Assembly: GCF_012524165.2 (NCBI RefSeq)
Contig: NZ_JABACJ020000031.1
Coordinates: 1 to 53,624, forward strand
DNA length: 53,624 bases
Direction of reading: 5' to 3'
Origin: Faecalicatena faecalis
GTDB lineage: Bacteria; Bacillota; Clostridia; Lachnospirales; Lachnospiraceae
Made by a program: the position numbers and the translations under genes. Below, one piece after another: positions 24,550 to 33,589 of this stretch. The notes under the pieces are model-generated. The model was not told the DNA's origin. It did not search any database and saw nothing but the letters and a program-made list of their open reading frames with translations. Numbering within the stretch: position 1 is the stretch's first letter; every line of letters begins with the position of its first letter.

Positions 24550-26010
24550 ATGGTGAATAAATCGATTTGGAGTTTGTCAACGTCTACCGAACGAAGGGAG
24601 ACGTTGAAGGGAACGATTACGACAGATACTGCTATTATCGGCGGAGGGCTTGCAGGTGTTCTGACAGCCCATTTCCTGGAGCAGGCGGGAAGAAACTGTG
24701 TGATTCTGGAAGCCGCCCGCATTGGGAGCGGTCAGACGAAAAATACAACTGCAAAGGTGACCTCCCAACATGGGCTGATTTATGGAAAGCTGATTGAGAG
24801 CGTAGGGAAAGAGAAGGCAGGACAATATGCGGCGGCGAATCAGGAGGCTATTCGCAGATATAAAATCTTGGTGGACAAATACCAGATAGATTGTGACTGG
24901 AAGGACTGTCCTGCTTATTTATACACTGCCAGACATACGAGAAAAATCAGAGAGGAGTATGAAGCGGTAAAAAGGCTGGGGATTCCGGCTGAGTTGACAG
25001 AAAAGACAGAACTTCCGTGTCCCGTGAAGCTGGCTTTGAAGTTCAAGGACCAGGGCAGATTCCATCCATTAAAGTTTTTATATAAAATGGCTGCAGGACT
25101 GCAAATTTACGAGAACACAAAAGTGAAGGATGTAAAAGAAAATGTGGTAATCACGGATCAGGGGGAGGTACATGCAAAGCAGATTATTTTTGCCTGCCAT
25201 TATCCCTTCTTAAATGTTCCGGGATATTATTTTATGCGGATGCATCAGGAACGCAGCTATGTCGTGTCAGTAAAACATGCGGATATGATGGAAGGCATGT
25301 ATTACGGTATCGATTCGGATGCATTATCTTACCGAAGCGCAGGAGAGGTATTACTGGTCGGGGGCGGAGGGCACCGTACCGGAAAAGCACCGACGGGAGA
25401 TCCATATGAATATCTGGCGCACATGGCGGAATCCTATTGGCCGGATTGTGTAGAGACCGCGAGATGGTCCGCACAGGACTGCATGACACTGGATCATATT
25501 CCTTACATTGGGCAATTCAGCCATTCCCGTCCGAATTGGTATGTAGCAACTGGATTTGGAAAATGGGGAATGACCAGTTCCATGGTGTCTGCCATGATTT
25601 TAACGGACTTGATCTGTAAAAGGGAAAATCCTTATGCAGAGGTTTTTTCACCGCTTCGATATAATGTACAGGCATCTGCTGGGAATTTTATCAAAGATAG
25701 CGGACATGCTGCTGCAGGACTTTTGAAACGCGCCGTGTGGATTCCCCAGGAAAAACTGGAACAGGTCCATGCAGGTGAGGGCGCAGTGGTGGAGCATGAA
25801 GGGCACAAATACGGGGTCTATAAATCTGAGACGGGCGAGACTTACGCGGTATCGGCGCACTGTCCGCATTTGGGATGTCAATTGGAATGGAATGCACATG
25901 AGAAAAGCTGGGACTGTCCCTGCCATGGTTCGCGCTTCGACTATCGGGGGCGTCATCTGGATGAACCGGCGCAGGAAGACATTTTATGCCGCAAGAAGGA
26001 GGGCAAGTAG
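24550..26010 (+). CDS. FAD-dependent oxidoreductase with C-terminal Rieske domain
   Basis: A 486-residue fusion. Residues 25-40 (TTDTAIIGGGLAGVL) are the FAD-binding Rossmann motif of a DAO/DadA-like amine oxidase fold. Residues 415-480 are a Rieske [2Fe-2S] domain: Cys438-x-His440 and Cys456-x-x-His459 are the ligands, and the extra Cys443 and Cys458 match the disulfide pair of bc1/b6f-type Rieske proteins. No signal peptide or membrane span is seen, so it is probably cytoplasmic. The substrate is unknown. A GAGGTGA site precedes the start. Its stop codon directly abuts the next gene's ATG, so the two are surely co-translated. Confidence 0.88.
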   Translation: MVNKSIWSLSTSTERRETLKGTITTDTAIIGGGLAGVLTAHFLEQAGRNCVILEAARIGSGQTKNTTAKVTSQHGLIYGKLIESVGKEKAGQYAAANQEAIRRYKILVDKYQIDCDWKDCPAYLYTARHTRKIREEYEAVKRLGIPAELTEKTELPCPVKLALKFKDQGRFHPLKFLYKMAAGLQIYENTKVKDVKENVVITDQGEVHAKQIIFACHYPFLNVPGYYFMRMHQERSYVVSVKHADMMEGMYYGIDSDALSYRSAGEVLLVGGGGHRTGKAPTGDPYEYLAHMAESYWPDCVETARWSAQDCMTLDHIPYIGQFSHSRPNWYVATGFGKWGMTSSMVSAMILTDLICKRENPYAEVFSPLRYNVQASAGNFIKDSGHAAAGLLKRAVWIPQEKLEQVHAGEGAVVEHEGHKYGVYKSETGETYAVSAHCPHLGCQLEWNAHEKSWDCPCHGSRFDYRGRHLDEPAQEDILCRKKEGK

Positions 26011-26922
26011 ATGCAGCAGCAATATTTTCATGGAATTGGAAAAAAGTATCCTTATTTTGAAGGCTGGTATTTAAAACATCAGAATGAGGGGAAAACGATT
26101 GCCTTCATTCCTGCGGTACATGCAGACCAAAAAGGCAGTTGGTCCGCTTCCATTCAAGTTGTGACAGATGAGGGGGCATGGTATTTCACATATCCGATCG
26201 AACTGTGCAGGATCAACAGAAGACAATTCTGCGTGAAGATTGGCGAAAATGTTTTTTCGGAAAAGGGAATGAAAGTTCAGATAGAAAGTGCGGAAATATC
26301 AGTACAAGGCCGCATCCGGTACACGAAGTTCCACAAGATCAAGGGCGACATCATGGGATTTTTCCGATGGATTCCTTTTCTGCAGTGTCATCATGGAATC
26401 ATCAGTATGTCACATGATCTAAGTGGGAGTCTTAAAGTCAGCGGTAAAAATATCCGAGAGGAAAACATTAATTTTACGGGCGGACGGGGATATATAGAGA
26501 CGGATTGGGGAAGTTCTTTTCCGGATACTTATATCTGGAGCCAGTGCGTCTTTGGGATAGAGGAAAAAAATAGTATTATGGTATCTGCGGCGGATGTACC
26601 CGTACTGGGCCTGCACCTGCCTGGCTGTATCTGTGCAATTCATTATAAAGGCCGGGAGTTTCGGTTGGGAACTTATTATGGAGCCAGGATAAAAGAATAC
26701 GGACCAGGGACCGTGACGATAACACAGGGAATCATGATGGTAAAGGTGACAAGACAAAGCAATCACAGCTTTCAACTGCATGCTCCGCAGGAAGGGAACA
26801 TGAAACGTTTGATAAAGGAAAGCCCTGCATGTCTTGTGAGGTATCAATTCTGGATGGGGAGAGTCAATGTGTTCGATGTGATATCTGACCGGGGATCTTA
26901 TGAGGAAGAGTTGGGGATGTAA
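26011..26922 (+). CDS. Tocopherol-cyclase-like protein
   Basis: A 303-residue protein with the signatures of the tocopherol cyclase family (PF14249): an N-terminal KKYPYFEGWYLKHQN and the central GYIETDWGSSFPDTYIWSQC. Plant and cyanobacterial members close the chromanol ring of vitamin E, but bacterial homologues in anaerobes have no known substrate, and no tocopherol pathway is visible here. It starts the base after the stop of the Rieske-FAD gene. The pair suggests a two-step modification of one hydrophobic or aromatic molecule. This function is inference. Confidence 0.8.
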   Translation: MQQQYFHGIGKKYPYFEGWYLKHQNEGKTIAFIPAVHADQKGSWSASIQVVTDEGAWYFTYPIELCRINRRQFCVKIGENVFSEKGMKVQIESAEISVQGRIRYTKFHKIKGDIMGFFRWIPFLQCHHGIISMSHDLSGSLKVSGKNIREENINFTGGRGYIETDWGSSFPDTYIWSQCVFGIEEKNSIMVSAADVPVLGLHLPGCICAIHYKGREFRLGTYYGARIKEYGPGTVTITQGIMMVKVTRQSNHSFQLHAPQEGNMKRLIKESPACLVRYQFWMGRVNVFDVISDRGSYEEELGM

Positions 26923-26968
26923 AGTTCTTGGGAAAAATATAGGAAACAGATATTTCATGACTGACTAT

Positions 26969-27003
26969 AAAACGGTGTGGTAAGTTTTGCCATACCGTTT
27001 TTT
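26969..27003 (+). terminator. Rho-independent terminator
   Basis: AAAACGGTGTGG (26969-26980) pairs with CCATACCGTTTT (26990-27001) with one G-T pair, followed by more T. It ends the Rieske/cyclase-like pair. Confidence 0.85.
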
Positions 27004-27054
27004 AGTAGAAAACTTCTTTGAAATTTTCTATATCATAAAAAGAAACGAATTTGA

Positions 27055-27082
27055 TTGACAAATATATAATTTATGATATTAT
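27055..27082 (+). promoter_or_regulatory. Promoter of the ABC-sugar/ROK operon
   Basis: A perfect TTGACA (27055-27060) and TATTAT (27077-27082) with a 16-nt spacer. The AT-rich, partly palindromic stretch just downstream (about 27084-27110, including TTAATTAAC and AACGTTAA) is a plausible operator for the ROK regulator encoded in the operon; that part is inference. Confidence 0.6.
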
Positions 27083-27127
27083 TTAATTATATTAATTAAC
27101 AACGTTAAATATAGAAAGGAGAAGGTT

Positions 27128-28459
27128 ATGAAAAAGTTTTCTGTGGTGTTTGCTTTAGTTTTATCGGTATCGTTGTTAACAGGCTGTAACAAAAGTAACG
27201 ATTCGAGTTCTTCGGACGGAGAAAAGACCCTGACGGTCTGGTACTGGGGGGAACAGGAGGCTCCTGGGTACAAGGCTTATATGGAAGAGATGGTCAAACG
27301 TTATGAAGAGAAGAATAAGGATGTCAAAGTGGAAGCTGTGCTTCAGGAAAGTGATAATCTTTACTCTGCATTCCGCACAGCAGAGGCAGCCGGAGAAGGC
27401 CCGGACATTCAGTACATGTGGGGTGGGACGCAGGCAATGGAAGATGTATGGAAAGGGAATGTTGCTCCCTTGAGTGACTATATTTCCGAGGAAGAGCTGT
27501 CTGTCATTCCGAAGGCATCTCTTGCAGAAACGAACTGGAACGGGAAACAGTGGGGAATTCCGGCATATGGATTTACATATGGAATTGCGTATGACAAGAC
27601 TGCGATGGAAAAGGCAGGAGTAGATCCAGAAAATCCATTTACGACTTGGGATGAATTCATGGATTGCTGTAAGAAATTGAAAGATGCAGGAATCACACCT
27701 CTGGGGATGGGATTGAAGGATGGATATCTTCCAGCGTGGATCGGGATCTTTCTAGGACAGCAGAATCTGGATAGTGTAAATGACATGATTAATTTAATGA
27801 GCGGAGAAGAGGATTTTACAGATCAAAAGTATTCAGAGTGGCTGGATAAAATCGTGGAATTAAAGGATGCAGGTTATATCAATGATGATATTTTATCCTT
27901 GGATCTCTATCAAGGGCAACAGCTCATAGAGAGTGGAAAGGCTGCAATGACATTACATACACAGGCATATGCCGTATCTTTGGAGAAATCAATGGGAGCA
28001 GACAAGATAGGATTTGCAAAGGCACCTGTATATGGAACCGGAAAACTGGCAGCTTCTGTTGCAACGCCGAGCCAGGTGTATGTCATTCCAAAAAGTGCTG
28101 TCCACAAAGAAGAGGCGGCGGATTTCCTGCTATTCCTTCAAGAGGAGGATAACATTAAGTGTTTGTATGAGATGGCAAATGTTATGATGCCAAATCTTAA
28201 TTTTAAAGAAGAATGGGTAACCAGTGAGATTGATAAAAATGTACTTCAATGGCAGAAAGAAGATACCAATTTCTGTTATCAATTATACTTTGCGCCAATG
28301 TTCGAGTCAGATGGACTGATTCCTACGGTTCAAAAAATGTTCTCAGAGGACCTGCCGGCTGCAAAAGCTGCGAAGGAATTGGGAGATGCACTGGATAAAT
28401 GTATTGAGCAGAATCCAGAAGTGCATGAAGCTTTCTTGGACTGGAGCGTAGAAGAATAG
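27128..28459 (+). CDS. ABC sugar transporter, substrate-binding lipoprotein
   Basis: A 443-residue extracytoplasmic solute-binding protein of the family 1 (MalE/UgpB-like) type. The signal peptide ends in a lipobox, LLTGC, with Cys20 as the lipidated residue. The body begins LTVWYWGEQEAPGYKAY, typical of oligosaccharide-binding proteins. Two permease genes follow but no ATPase, so a shared MsmK-type ATPase elsewhere must power it. Sugar identity is not visible; the downstream enzymes point to an amino sugar or 2-epimerisable sugar. It has a strong AAAGGAG site. Confidence 0.93.
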   Translation: MKKFSVVFALVLSVSLLTGCNKSNDSSSSDGEKTLTVWYWGEQEAPGYKAYMEEMVKRYEEKNKDVKVEAVLQESDNLYSAFRTAEAAGEGPDIQYMWGGTQAMEDVWKGNVAPLSDYISEEELSVIPKASLAETNWNGKQWGIPAYGFTYGIAYDKTAMEKAGVDPENPFTTWDEFMDCCKKLKDAGITPLGMGLKDGYLPAWIGIFLGQQNLDSVNDMINLMSGEEDFTDQKYSEWLDKIVELKDAGYINDDILSLDLYQGQQLIESGKAAMTLHTQAYAVSLEKSMGADKIGFAKAPVYGTGKLAASVATPSQVYVIPKSAVHKEEAADFLLFLQEEDNIKCLYEMANVMMPNLNFKEEWVTSEIDKNVLQWQKEDTNFCYQLYFAPMFESDGLIPTVQKMFSEDLPAAKAAKELGDALDKCIEQNPEVHEAFLDWSVEE

Positions 28460-28468
28460 TGATTCTGG

Positions 28469-28503
28469 ATATCAGGGGAATGATTAGCTCATTCCCTTGA
28501 TAT
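28469..28503 (+). ncRNA. mRNA hairpin between binding-protein and permease genes
   Basis: ATATCAGGGGAATGA (28469-28483) and TCATTCCCTTGATAT (28489-28503) form a 15-bp stem with one G-T pair and a 5-nt loop. No T-run follows, so it is more likely an RNA 3'-stability element or leaky terminator that leaves more binding-protein than permease mRNA. Confidence 0.65.
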
Positions 28504-28521
28504 TAAAAGGAATGGATAAAT

Positions 28522-29388
28522 ATGAAAAAAAGAAAAGTAAAAAATATCAGTCCATATGTATATATTCTGCCTACATTTATTATTTTACTGCTTGTGATCG
28601 TAGTACCTATTATATATGTAATCGTTCAGAGCTTTTATACAACAATAGCGGATGAGAATGTCTTCGTCGGTCTTAGAAATTATAAATTGGCTGTGAAAGA
28701 TGAATTGTTGTGGATTGCCATAAAGAATAACCTGAAGTTATTTTTATGTGTTCCGATTCTTACGGTGATCTCCCTTGCAATCGCTTCTGTATTATATAAT
28801 AAAATCAGAGGCTGGAGGTTTTATCGTAGTGTTATTTTTATTCCATATATATTGGCAATCCCTGTAGTTGGAATCGTGTTTTCATATTTGCTGCAATATA
28901 ACGGGGTTTTTAATTCCATATTAAGAGCAGCAGGACTGGAAAACATGGCACTGGATTGGTTAGGAGACCCGAAGCTTGCGTTCCCCAGTGTGGCTGTAGT
29001 AATTATCTGGAAGCAGATTGGTTTTGGCGTTGTTTTATTTTTGGCTAGGATGATGTCTATTGACCGATCCTTATATGAGTCGGCCGATGTGGATGGCGCT
29101 ACCTGGTTTCAGAAGTTCATGCATATTACGATTCCACAGACAAAAACAATCATAGAATTTTATGTCATTATTACGTTGATTGAAATGCTCAGCTGGGTGT
29201 TCAATTTCATTTACGTCATGACTGCAGGCGGGCCTGGGAACAAGACACTTGTATTAGAATATCTGATTTATAAAAAGTCATTTGGAGGCGGTGATTTCAA
29301 CATTGCAATGGCAATTAGTGTCATATTGCTGATTCTGGCAAGTATTTTGATTGCAGTGCATCAAGTTGTGATGAGAAAAGAGGATTGA
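28522..29388 (+). CDS. ABC sugar transporter permease (MalF type)
   Basis: A 288-residue inner-membrane permease with about six transmembrane helices. The EAA loop is ESADVDGATWFQKFMHITIPQ, near residues 190-210, which docks to the ATPase. The N-terminal KKRKVKNISPYVYILPTFIILLL is typical of the MalF/UgpA group. It forms the translocation channel with the next gene product. Confidence 0.92.
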   Translation: MKKRKVKNISPYVYILPTFIILLLVIVVPIIYVIVQSFYTTIADENVFVGLRNYKLAVKDELLWIAIKNNLKLFLCVPILTVISLAIASVLYNKIRGWRFYRSVIFIPYILAIPVVGIVFSYLLQYNGVFNSILRAAGLENMALDWLGDPKLAFPSVAVVIIWKQIGFGVVLFLARMMSIDRSLYESADVDGATWFQKFMHITIPQTKTIIEFYVIITLIEMLSWVFNFIYVMTAGGPGNKTLVLEYLIYKKSFGGGDFNIAMAISVILLILASILIAVHQVVMRKED

Positions 29389-29393
29389 TGAAT

Positions 29394-30221
29394 ATGAAGC
29401 GAAAAAGAGGCAGAGGAATTACATCACAGGTGCTAATGATCAGTTTGGTGATCGTGATCATATTTCCGTTGTATTTCATGACTGTAAACTCATTTAAGAC
29501 GCATGAAGAGTATGTCAATAATATGATTGGGATTCCGAAGGCATTTACAATGCAAAATTATATAGATGCTTTTCAGGGGAAGCCTTTTGGTCAATGGTTT
29601 TTGAATAGTTTGATATTGACAGCAGCGGCAGCATTTTTCACGGGAATTGTTGCACTGCTGGCTGGGTATGCATTTGCCAAGATGAAGTTCAGGGGCAGGG
29701 AATTACTATTTGGAATGATTGTCCCGTTGATGTCGGTGCCTCCGGTAGCAATGATCATCCCGCAATTCAGAATTATAAAAATAATGGGGTTAGTAAATAC
29801 CCGCATATCTGTTATATTAATATATGTAGGTATTATGCTGCCAATGACGATTTATTTAATGAGGAATTTTATGAAAACGGTTCCTGACTCCCTTCTGGAT
29901 GCCGCTAAGATTGACGGGTGTAATTCGAAAAAGGCATTGTTATTCGTTATGGTTCCGTTGTCGGTTCCGGCCCTGATTACTTCTTCGCTGGTCAACATTG
30001 TCTGGGTCTGGAATGAACTGCTGATTTCTCTGGTTTTTCTGCAAAAGGAAAGCCTGCGGACATTGATGGTCGGAATTACGCTCTTTAAAGGACGTTTCAC
30101 ATTAAATATACCGGTTATTATGGCCGGGCTGGTTATTGCGACAGTTCCAATTGTAATTATATATATCTTCGCACAGAAGTACCTGGTAGAAGGAATGCTG
30201 GCAGGTTCTGTAAAAGAGTAG
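29394..30221 (+). CDS. ABC sugar transporter permease (MalG type)
   Basis: A 275-residue permease with six helices; the EAA loop reads LDAAKIDGCNSKKALLFVMVPLSVPAL. The ATG at 29394 lies 9 nt after AGAGGA; two in-frame earlier codons (TTG 29385, ATG 29388) are too close to that site. It starts 5 bp after the preceding permease stop, so the two are coupled. Confidence 0.92.
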   Translation: MKRKRGRGITSQVLMISLVIVIIFPLYFMTVNSFKTHEEYVNNMIGIPKAFTMQNYIDAFQGKPFGQWFLNSLILTAAAAFFTGIVALLAGYAFAKMKFRGRELLFGMIVPLMSVPPVAMIIPQFRIIKIMGLVNTRISVILIYVGIMLPMTIYLMRNFMKTVPDSLLDAAKIDGCNSKKALLFVMVPLSVPALITSSLVNIVWVWNELLISLVFLQKESLRTLMVGITLFKGRFTLNIPVIMAGLVIATVPIVIIYIFAQKYLVEGMLAGSVKE

Positions 30222-30240
30222 GAGTAAAGGAGGATGTGCA

Positions 30241-31395
30241 TTGAAGGTTTATAATCCGACAGATATAGGGGATAGGAATAAACTCTCTATCTTACATACA
30301 ATTAAGAATAATGACGGAATTTCCAGGCAGGAGATATCCAAGCGGCTACACTTAAGTGCACCGGCTGTGAGTAATAATGTAGCGGCACTTATTGAAAATG
30401 GGATTATTTATGAAACAGGCTGTGATGACACAAGTCTGGGACGTAAACCAAGACAATTGAGTTACAAAGGAGATCTTTATTATGTGATCTCTGTAGAGCT
30501 GATGCCCAAAAAGGTACGCGGTGGAATCGCTGATTTATATGGAAATGTGCTCTATTGGGAAGAAAAGGATATTTCAATGGATCATGGAGCAGAGGGGATT
30601 CTTACCCAGTTAGAGTATGTGATCGATCGATTGATAGAGGATAAGTATAATGATGTGGAAATCATTGCGATAGCTATTGGTGTTCCGGCTCTTACAGGAC
30701 AAAAGGATCTGAATGATTTGTTTTCTGCGTATCTGGATGACTGGAAGGATGTAAATCTGGAGGAATATATTTACAACAAATATCAAGTAAAAGCAATTAT
30801 CGTGAATGATGTTGAACTGGCCTTAATGGGAGAAAGAGAAAAAGGGGACGGAAAGGACCAGCAGAATATTATATATATCAAATATGGAGATGGATTTGCT
30901 GCCAGGGCAATTGTAGACGGATATCTGTTAAAAGGAAATAATATGGCAGCGGGAGAGCTTGGATATTATATCGGACCGGAGGATGACTTGACAGAAGGAT
31001 TTGTATGTCCGGGACGGTTCGAGAGGGACATTTGTGATAAGAACCTAAAGGAATATAACAGTCAAGAGAATCTGGATCTGATCATGCTTGAGAAACTTGC
31101 TGCCGAGGGTGACTTAAAGGCGGAAGCAATTGTGAAACAGATCATTCGCAAGATTGCGATTGTGATTGCGAATACGGTCCTGATGCTGAATTCGGAAGTC
31201 GTGATTTTAGGAGGAATGTCGGAGGCATTTACTCAAAATAATATTTTAGAAATAAAGGGTATTCTGGAAAAAATATGTCCTTTTGTTCCTGAGGTGGTAG
31301 TTTCTAAGCTGGGAGTGAATGCACCTGTAATTGGTGGAATTAAAGTTGCACTGGATTATGCAGAGGAGCAGATCGTAATGCTATGGAAGTCATAA
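30241..31395 (+). CDS. ROK-family transcriptional regulator
   Basis: A 384-residue repressor-type protein with a TTG start at 30241, supported by AAAGGAGGA. The N-terminal winged helix-turn-helix is ISRQEISKRLHLSAPAVSNNVAALIENGIIYE (about 24-55), then the GRKPRQL linker, then a sugar-kinase-like ROK domain (AIAIGVPALTG, NDVELALMGERE). The usual zinc motif CxCGxxGC is missing; the region reads FVCPGRFERDIC instead, which fits a sensor that is not a kinase. It is encoded inside the operon and probably represses it until the sugar or its phosphate binds. Confidence 0.9.
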   Translation: MKVYNPTDIGDRNKLSILHTIKNNDGISRQEISKRLHLSAPAVSNNVAALIENGIIYETGCDDTSLGRKPRQLSYKGDLYYVISVELMPKKVRGGIADLYGNVLYWEEKDISMDHGAEGILTQLEYVIDRLIEDKYNDVEIIAIAIGVPALTGQKDLNDLFSAYLDDWKDVNLEEYIYNKYQVKAIIVNDVELALMGEREKGDGKDQQNIIYIKYGDGFAARAIVDGYLLKGNNMAAGELGYYIGPEDDLTEGFVCPGRFERDICDKNLKEYNSQENLDLIMLEKLAAEGDLKAEAIVKQIIRKIAIVIANTVLMLNSEVVILGGMSEAFTQNNILEIKGILEKICPFVPEVVVSKLGVNAPVIGGIKVALDYAEEQIVMLWKS

Positions 31396-31408
31396 AATGG
31401 AGGATGAT

Positions 31409-32617
31409 ATGGAACATAAAGTGAAGGGCGGGATTGCATCCTGTTATAAAGAACATATACAGGAAGAAGTAATGCCTTTCTGGGATGCAAGGTGTATAGA
31501 TAAAGAATACGGTGGATATCTGACCTGCTTTGACAGGGAGGGAAATCTGACGGATGATAATAAGTATGGTTGGTTTCAGGGACGACAATTGTATGTGTAT
31601 TCACTACTTTATAATAAGGTGGAGCAAAAAGAAGAGTGGCTTTTCAATGCAAGGCATGGATATGAATTTTTGGTAAAGCATGTCTATGCCGGTAATGGCC
31701 GCTGGAATTATATGCTGGACAGAAAAGGCAGAGTATTGAGCGGGACGGTTTCTATTTTCTCTGATTTTCATATTCTTCATGGAATTGCAGAGTATTTGAA
31801 GATGGAAGGAGAGAGAGACCGTGTAGGACTGGAACTGCTGAATACATGTTTTGATGTAATGGAGCAAAATATGTTCAATCCTGAGTTCAAAGAGATATAC
31901 GAAAACACATGGAGTCCTAAGTTTATCTGGCATGATATGTATCTTACATGTCTTGCTACAACAGAGACGTGCGCGGAAGTATTGGGGATTGAAAGAACGC
32001 AGAGGTTATTAAGGGAGTGCGTGGATAAGATTGAAAATTGGTTTGCACGAGATGAGTATCAGGTGATTTTTGAGGCTGTGACACGAGATAATAAAATCGA
32101 TCTGGAAACGGACAAAGGTAGATTTGTGAACCCAGGTCATATGCATGAATCGGCATGGTTCTGTATGAAGGCTGGTAAAATGCTGGCTGATGAAGCGATT
32201 GTAGAACGGGGAATCGAGCTGGTCAGATGGGCGAACCGGGTAGGCAAGGATAAGGTGCATGGCGGGATCATATCTTACGCAGATGCCCTTGGCAACATTC
32301 CAACGCCAATCGACTGGTTTAAAGAGACTAACTCTTTGTGGGATGAAAAGGTCTGGTGGCCGAATGCTGAGGCACTCGCAGCATATGCAATTGCATATCA
32401 GTGTTCAGGGGATGAATTCTATCTGCAGGAATTTTTAGAGCAGAGTGATTATTGCAGAAAGAATTTTTACGATGTCCAGTATGGAGAATGGTATGAGCGT
32501 CTTGAATATGATGGACGTGTGAAGAACAGTGACAAAGGAACACCCTGGAAGTGTGCATTTCATCTTGTAAGAGCATTAGTTTTTGTCTGGGAAGCATTTA
32601 ACGAGCTGGAGGAATAA
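31409..32617 (+). CDS. AGE-family sugar 2-epimerase/isomerase
   Basis: A 402-residue (alpha/alpha)6-barrel of the N-acylglucosamine 2-epimerase superfamily. Candidates are GlcNAc/ManNAc 2-epimerase, cellobiose 2-epimerase or mannose isomerase. Family features are the N-terminal MPFWDARCIDKEYGGYLTCFDREG, the FNPEFKEIYENTWSPK region, NPGHMHESAWF with a catalytic-type His, and a late DDEKVWWPNAEALAA-like stretch (LWDEKVWWPNAEALAAY). The ATG at 31409 follows GGAGG by 5 nt. The adjacent kinase and SIS gene favour an amino-sugar substrate. Confidence 0.85.
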   Translation: MEHKVKGGIASCYKEHIQEEVMPFWDARCIDKEYGGYLTCFDREGNLTDDNKYGWFQGRQLYVYSLLYNKVEQKEEWLFNARHGYEFLVKHVYAGNGRWNYMLDRKGRVLSGTVSIFSDFHILHGIAEYLKMEGERDRVGLELLNTCFDVMEQNMFNPEFKEIYENTWSPKFIWHDMYLTCLATTETCAEVLGIERTQRLLRECVDKIENWFARDEYQVIFEAVTRDNKIDLETDKGRFVNPGHMHESAWFCMKAGKMLADEAIVERGIELVRWANRVGKDKVHGGIISYADALGNIPTPIDWFKETNSLWDEKVWWPNAEALAAYAIAYQCSGDEFYLQEFLEQSDYCRKNFYDVQYGEWYERLEYDGRVKNSDKGTPWKCAFHLVRALVFVWEAFNELEE

Positions 32618-32618
32618 A

Positions 32619-33572
32619 ATGTACTTTTTAGGGATAGATGGCGGCGGTACAAAGACAGAATTCCTTTTGGTAGATGAAAAAGGAGGACTGGTGTCTCAAA
32701 AAAGAAGTGGTACGATTTCATATAGACAGATAGGAATGACGGCGTGTATCAGGCTGCTCAAGGATATCATTCACAGTATGACAGAGGGGCTTGAGGATGA
32801 GGTGGGGATTTGTCTTGCTTTTCCGAACTGGGGAGAGTCAAGGGCGAATGATGCATTCTTTACCAAACATTTGGACGAGATCAGCTCCCATCCGATCTGG
32901 GTCGTGAATGACAGTGCCGCAGGGTGGGCAGGTTCTCTTGCATTATCTCCGGGGATCAATCTGGTCGCAGGGACGGGATCGATTGCATATGGAAGAAAAG
33001 AAGATGGAAAGTGGGCCCGGTCTGGCGGATGGAGCGATGCGTTCTCAGATGAAGGTTCCTGTTTTTGGCTTGGCAAAAAGACATTGGAACTGTTTTCAAA
33101 GGAGAGCGACGGCAGGGCAGAGAAGGGCAGCCTTTTCACTCTTATCAGAGAATATTTTCTATTAGAGAGTGACATGGATCTGATTGATATTTTTGAAAAT
33201 ACATTGAGAAATAATAGAACAAAAGTTGCCGATTTACAGAAAATATTACTAAAAGCAGCAATGGAAGGTGATGAAGCCGCAAAGAATCTGTATAAAGAGG
33301 CGGCTAGTGAACTGGCACTGATTGTAAGTGCAGTGTATGATAAGCTGGCATTTGAAGGGACTGTTTCTGTTTCCTATTCAGGAGGTCTATTCCATGCGGG
33401 AGATTTGATTCTACATCCGTTTCAAGAAAAGCTTGCAGGGAAAAAAATCAGATTTCAAAAGCCACGATTTTCACCGGTACAGGGAGCTGTGCTTCTGGCT
33501 GCCAGCCATTGGGGAAAAACATTTTCTGCGGCGGAGGATATCATAGACAATTTAGACGGTCAGGGTGAATAA
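32619..33572 (+). CDS. BadF/BadG-type kinase (N-acetylglucosamine kinase-like)
   Basis: A 317-residue ASKHA-fold kinase. The start at 32619 places GGAGG in front; the frame is open upstream into the epimerase gene but without a ribosome binding site. Phosphate-1 motif GIDGGGTKTEFLL at residues 5-17; VVNDSAAGWAGSL holds the catalytic-type Asp; GTGSIAYG and SYSGGLFHAG are the later ATP loops. This branch includes GlcNAc kinase and glucosamine kinase. It begins 1 bp after the epimerase stop. It probably phosphorylates the epimerised sugar at C6. Confidence 0.85.
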   Translation: MYFLGIDGGGTKTEFLLVDEKGGLVSQKRSGTISYRQIGMTACIRLLKDIIHSMTEGLEDEVGICLAFPNWGESRANDAFFTKHLDEISSHPIWVVNDSAAGWAGSLALSPGINLVAGTGSIAYGRKEDGKWARSGGWSDAFSDEGSCFWLGKKTLELFSKESDGRAEKGSLFTLIREYFLLESDMDLIDIFENTLRNNRTKVADLQKILLKAAMEGDEAAKNLYKEAASELALIVSAVYDKLAFEGTVSVSYSGGLFHAGDLILHPFQEKLAGKKIRFQKPRFSPVQGAVLLAASHWGKTFSAAEDIIDNLDGQGE

Positions 33573-33589
33573 TTAGAGGGAGGATAAGG

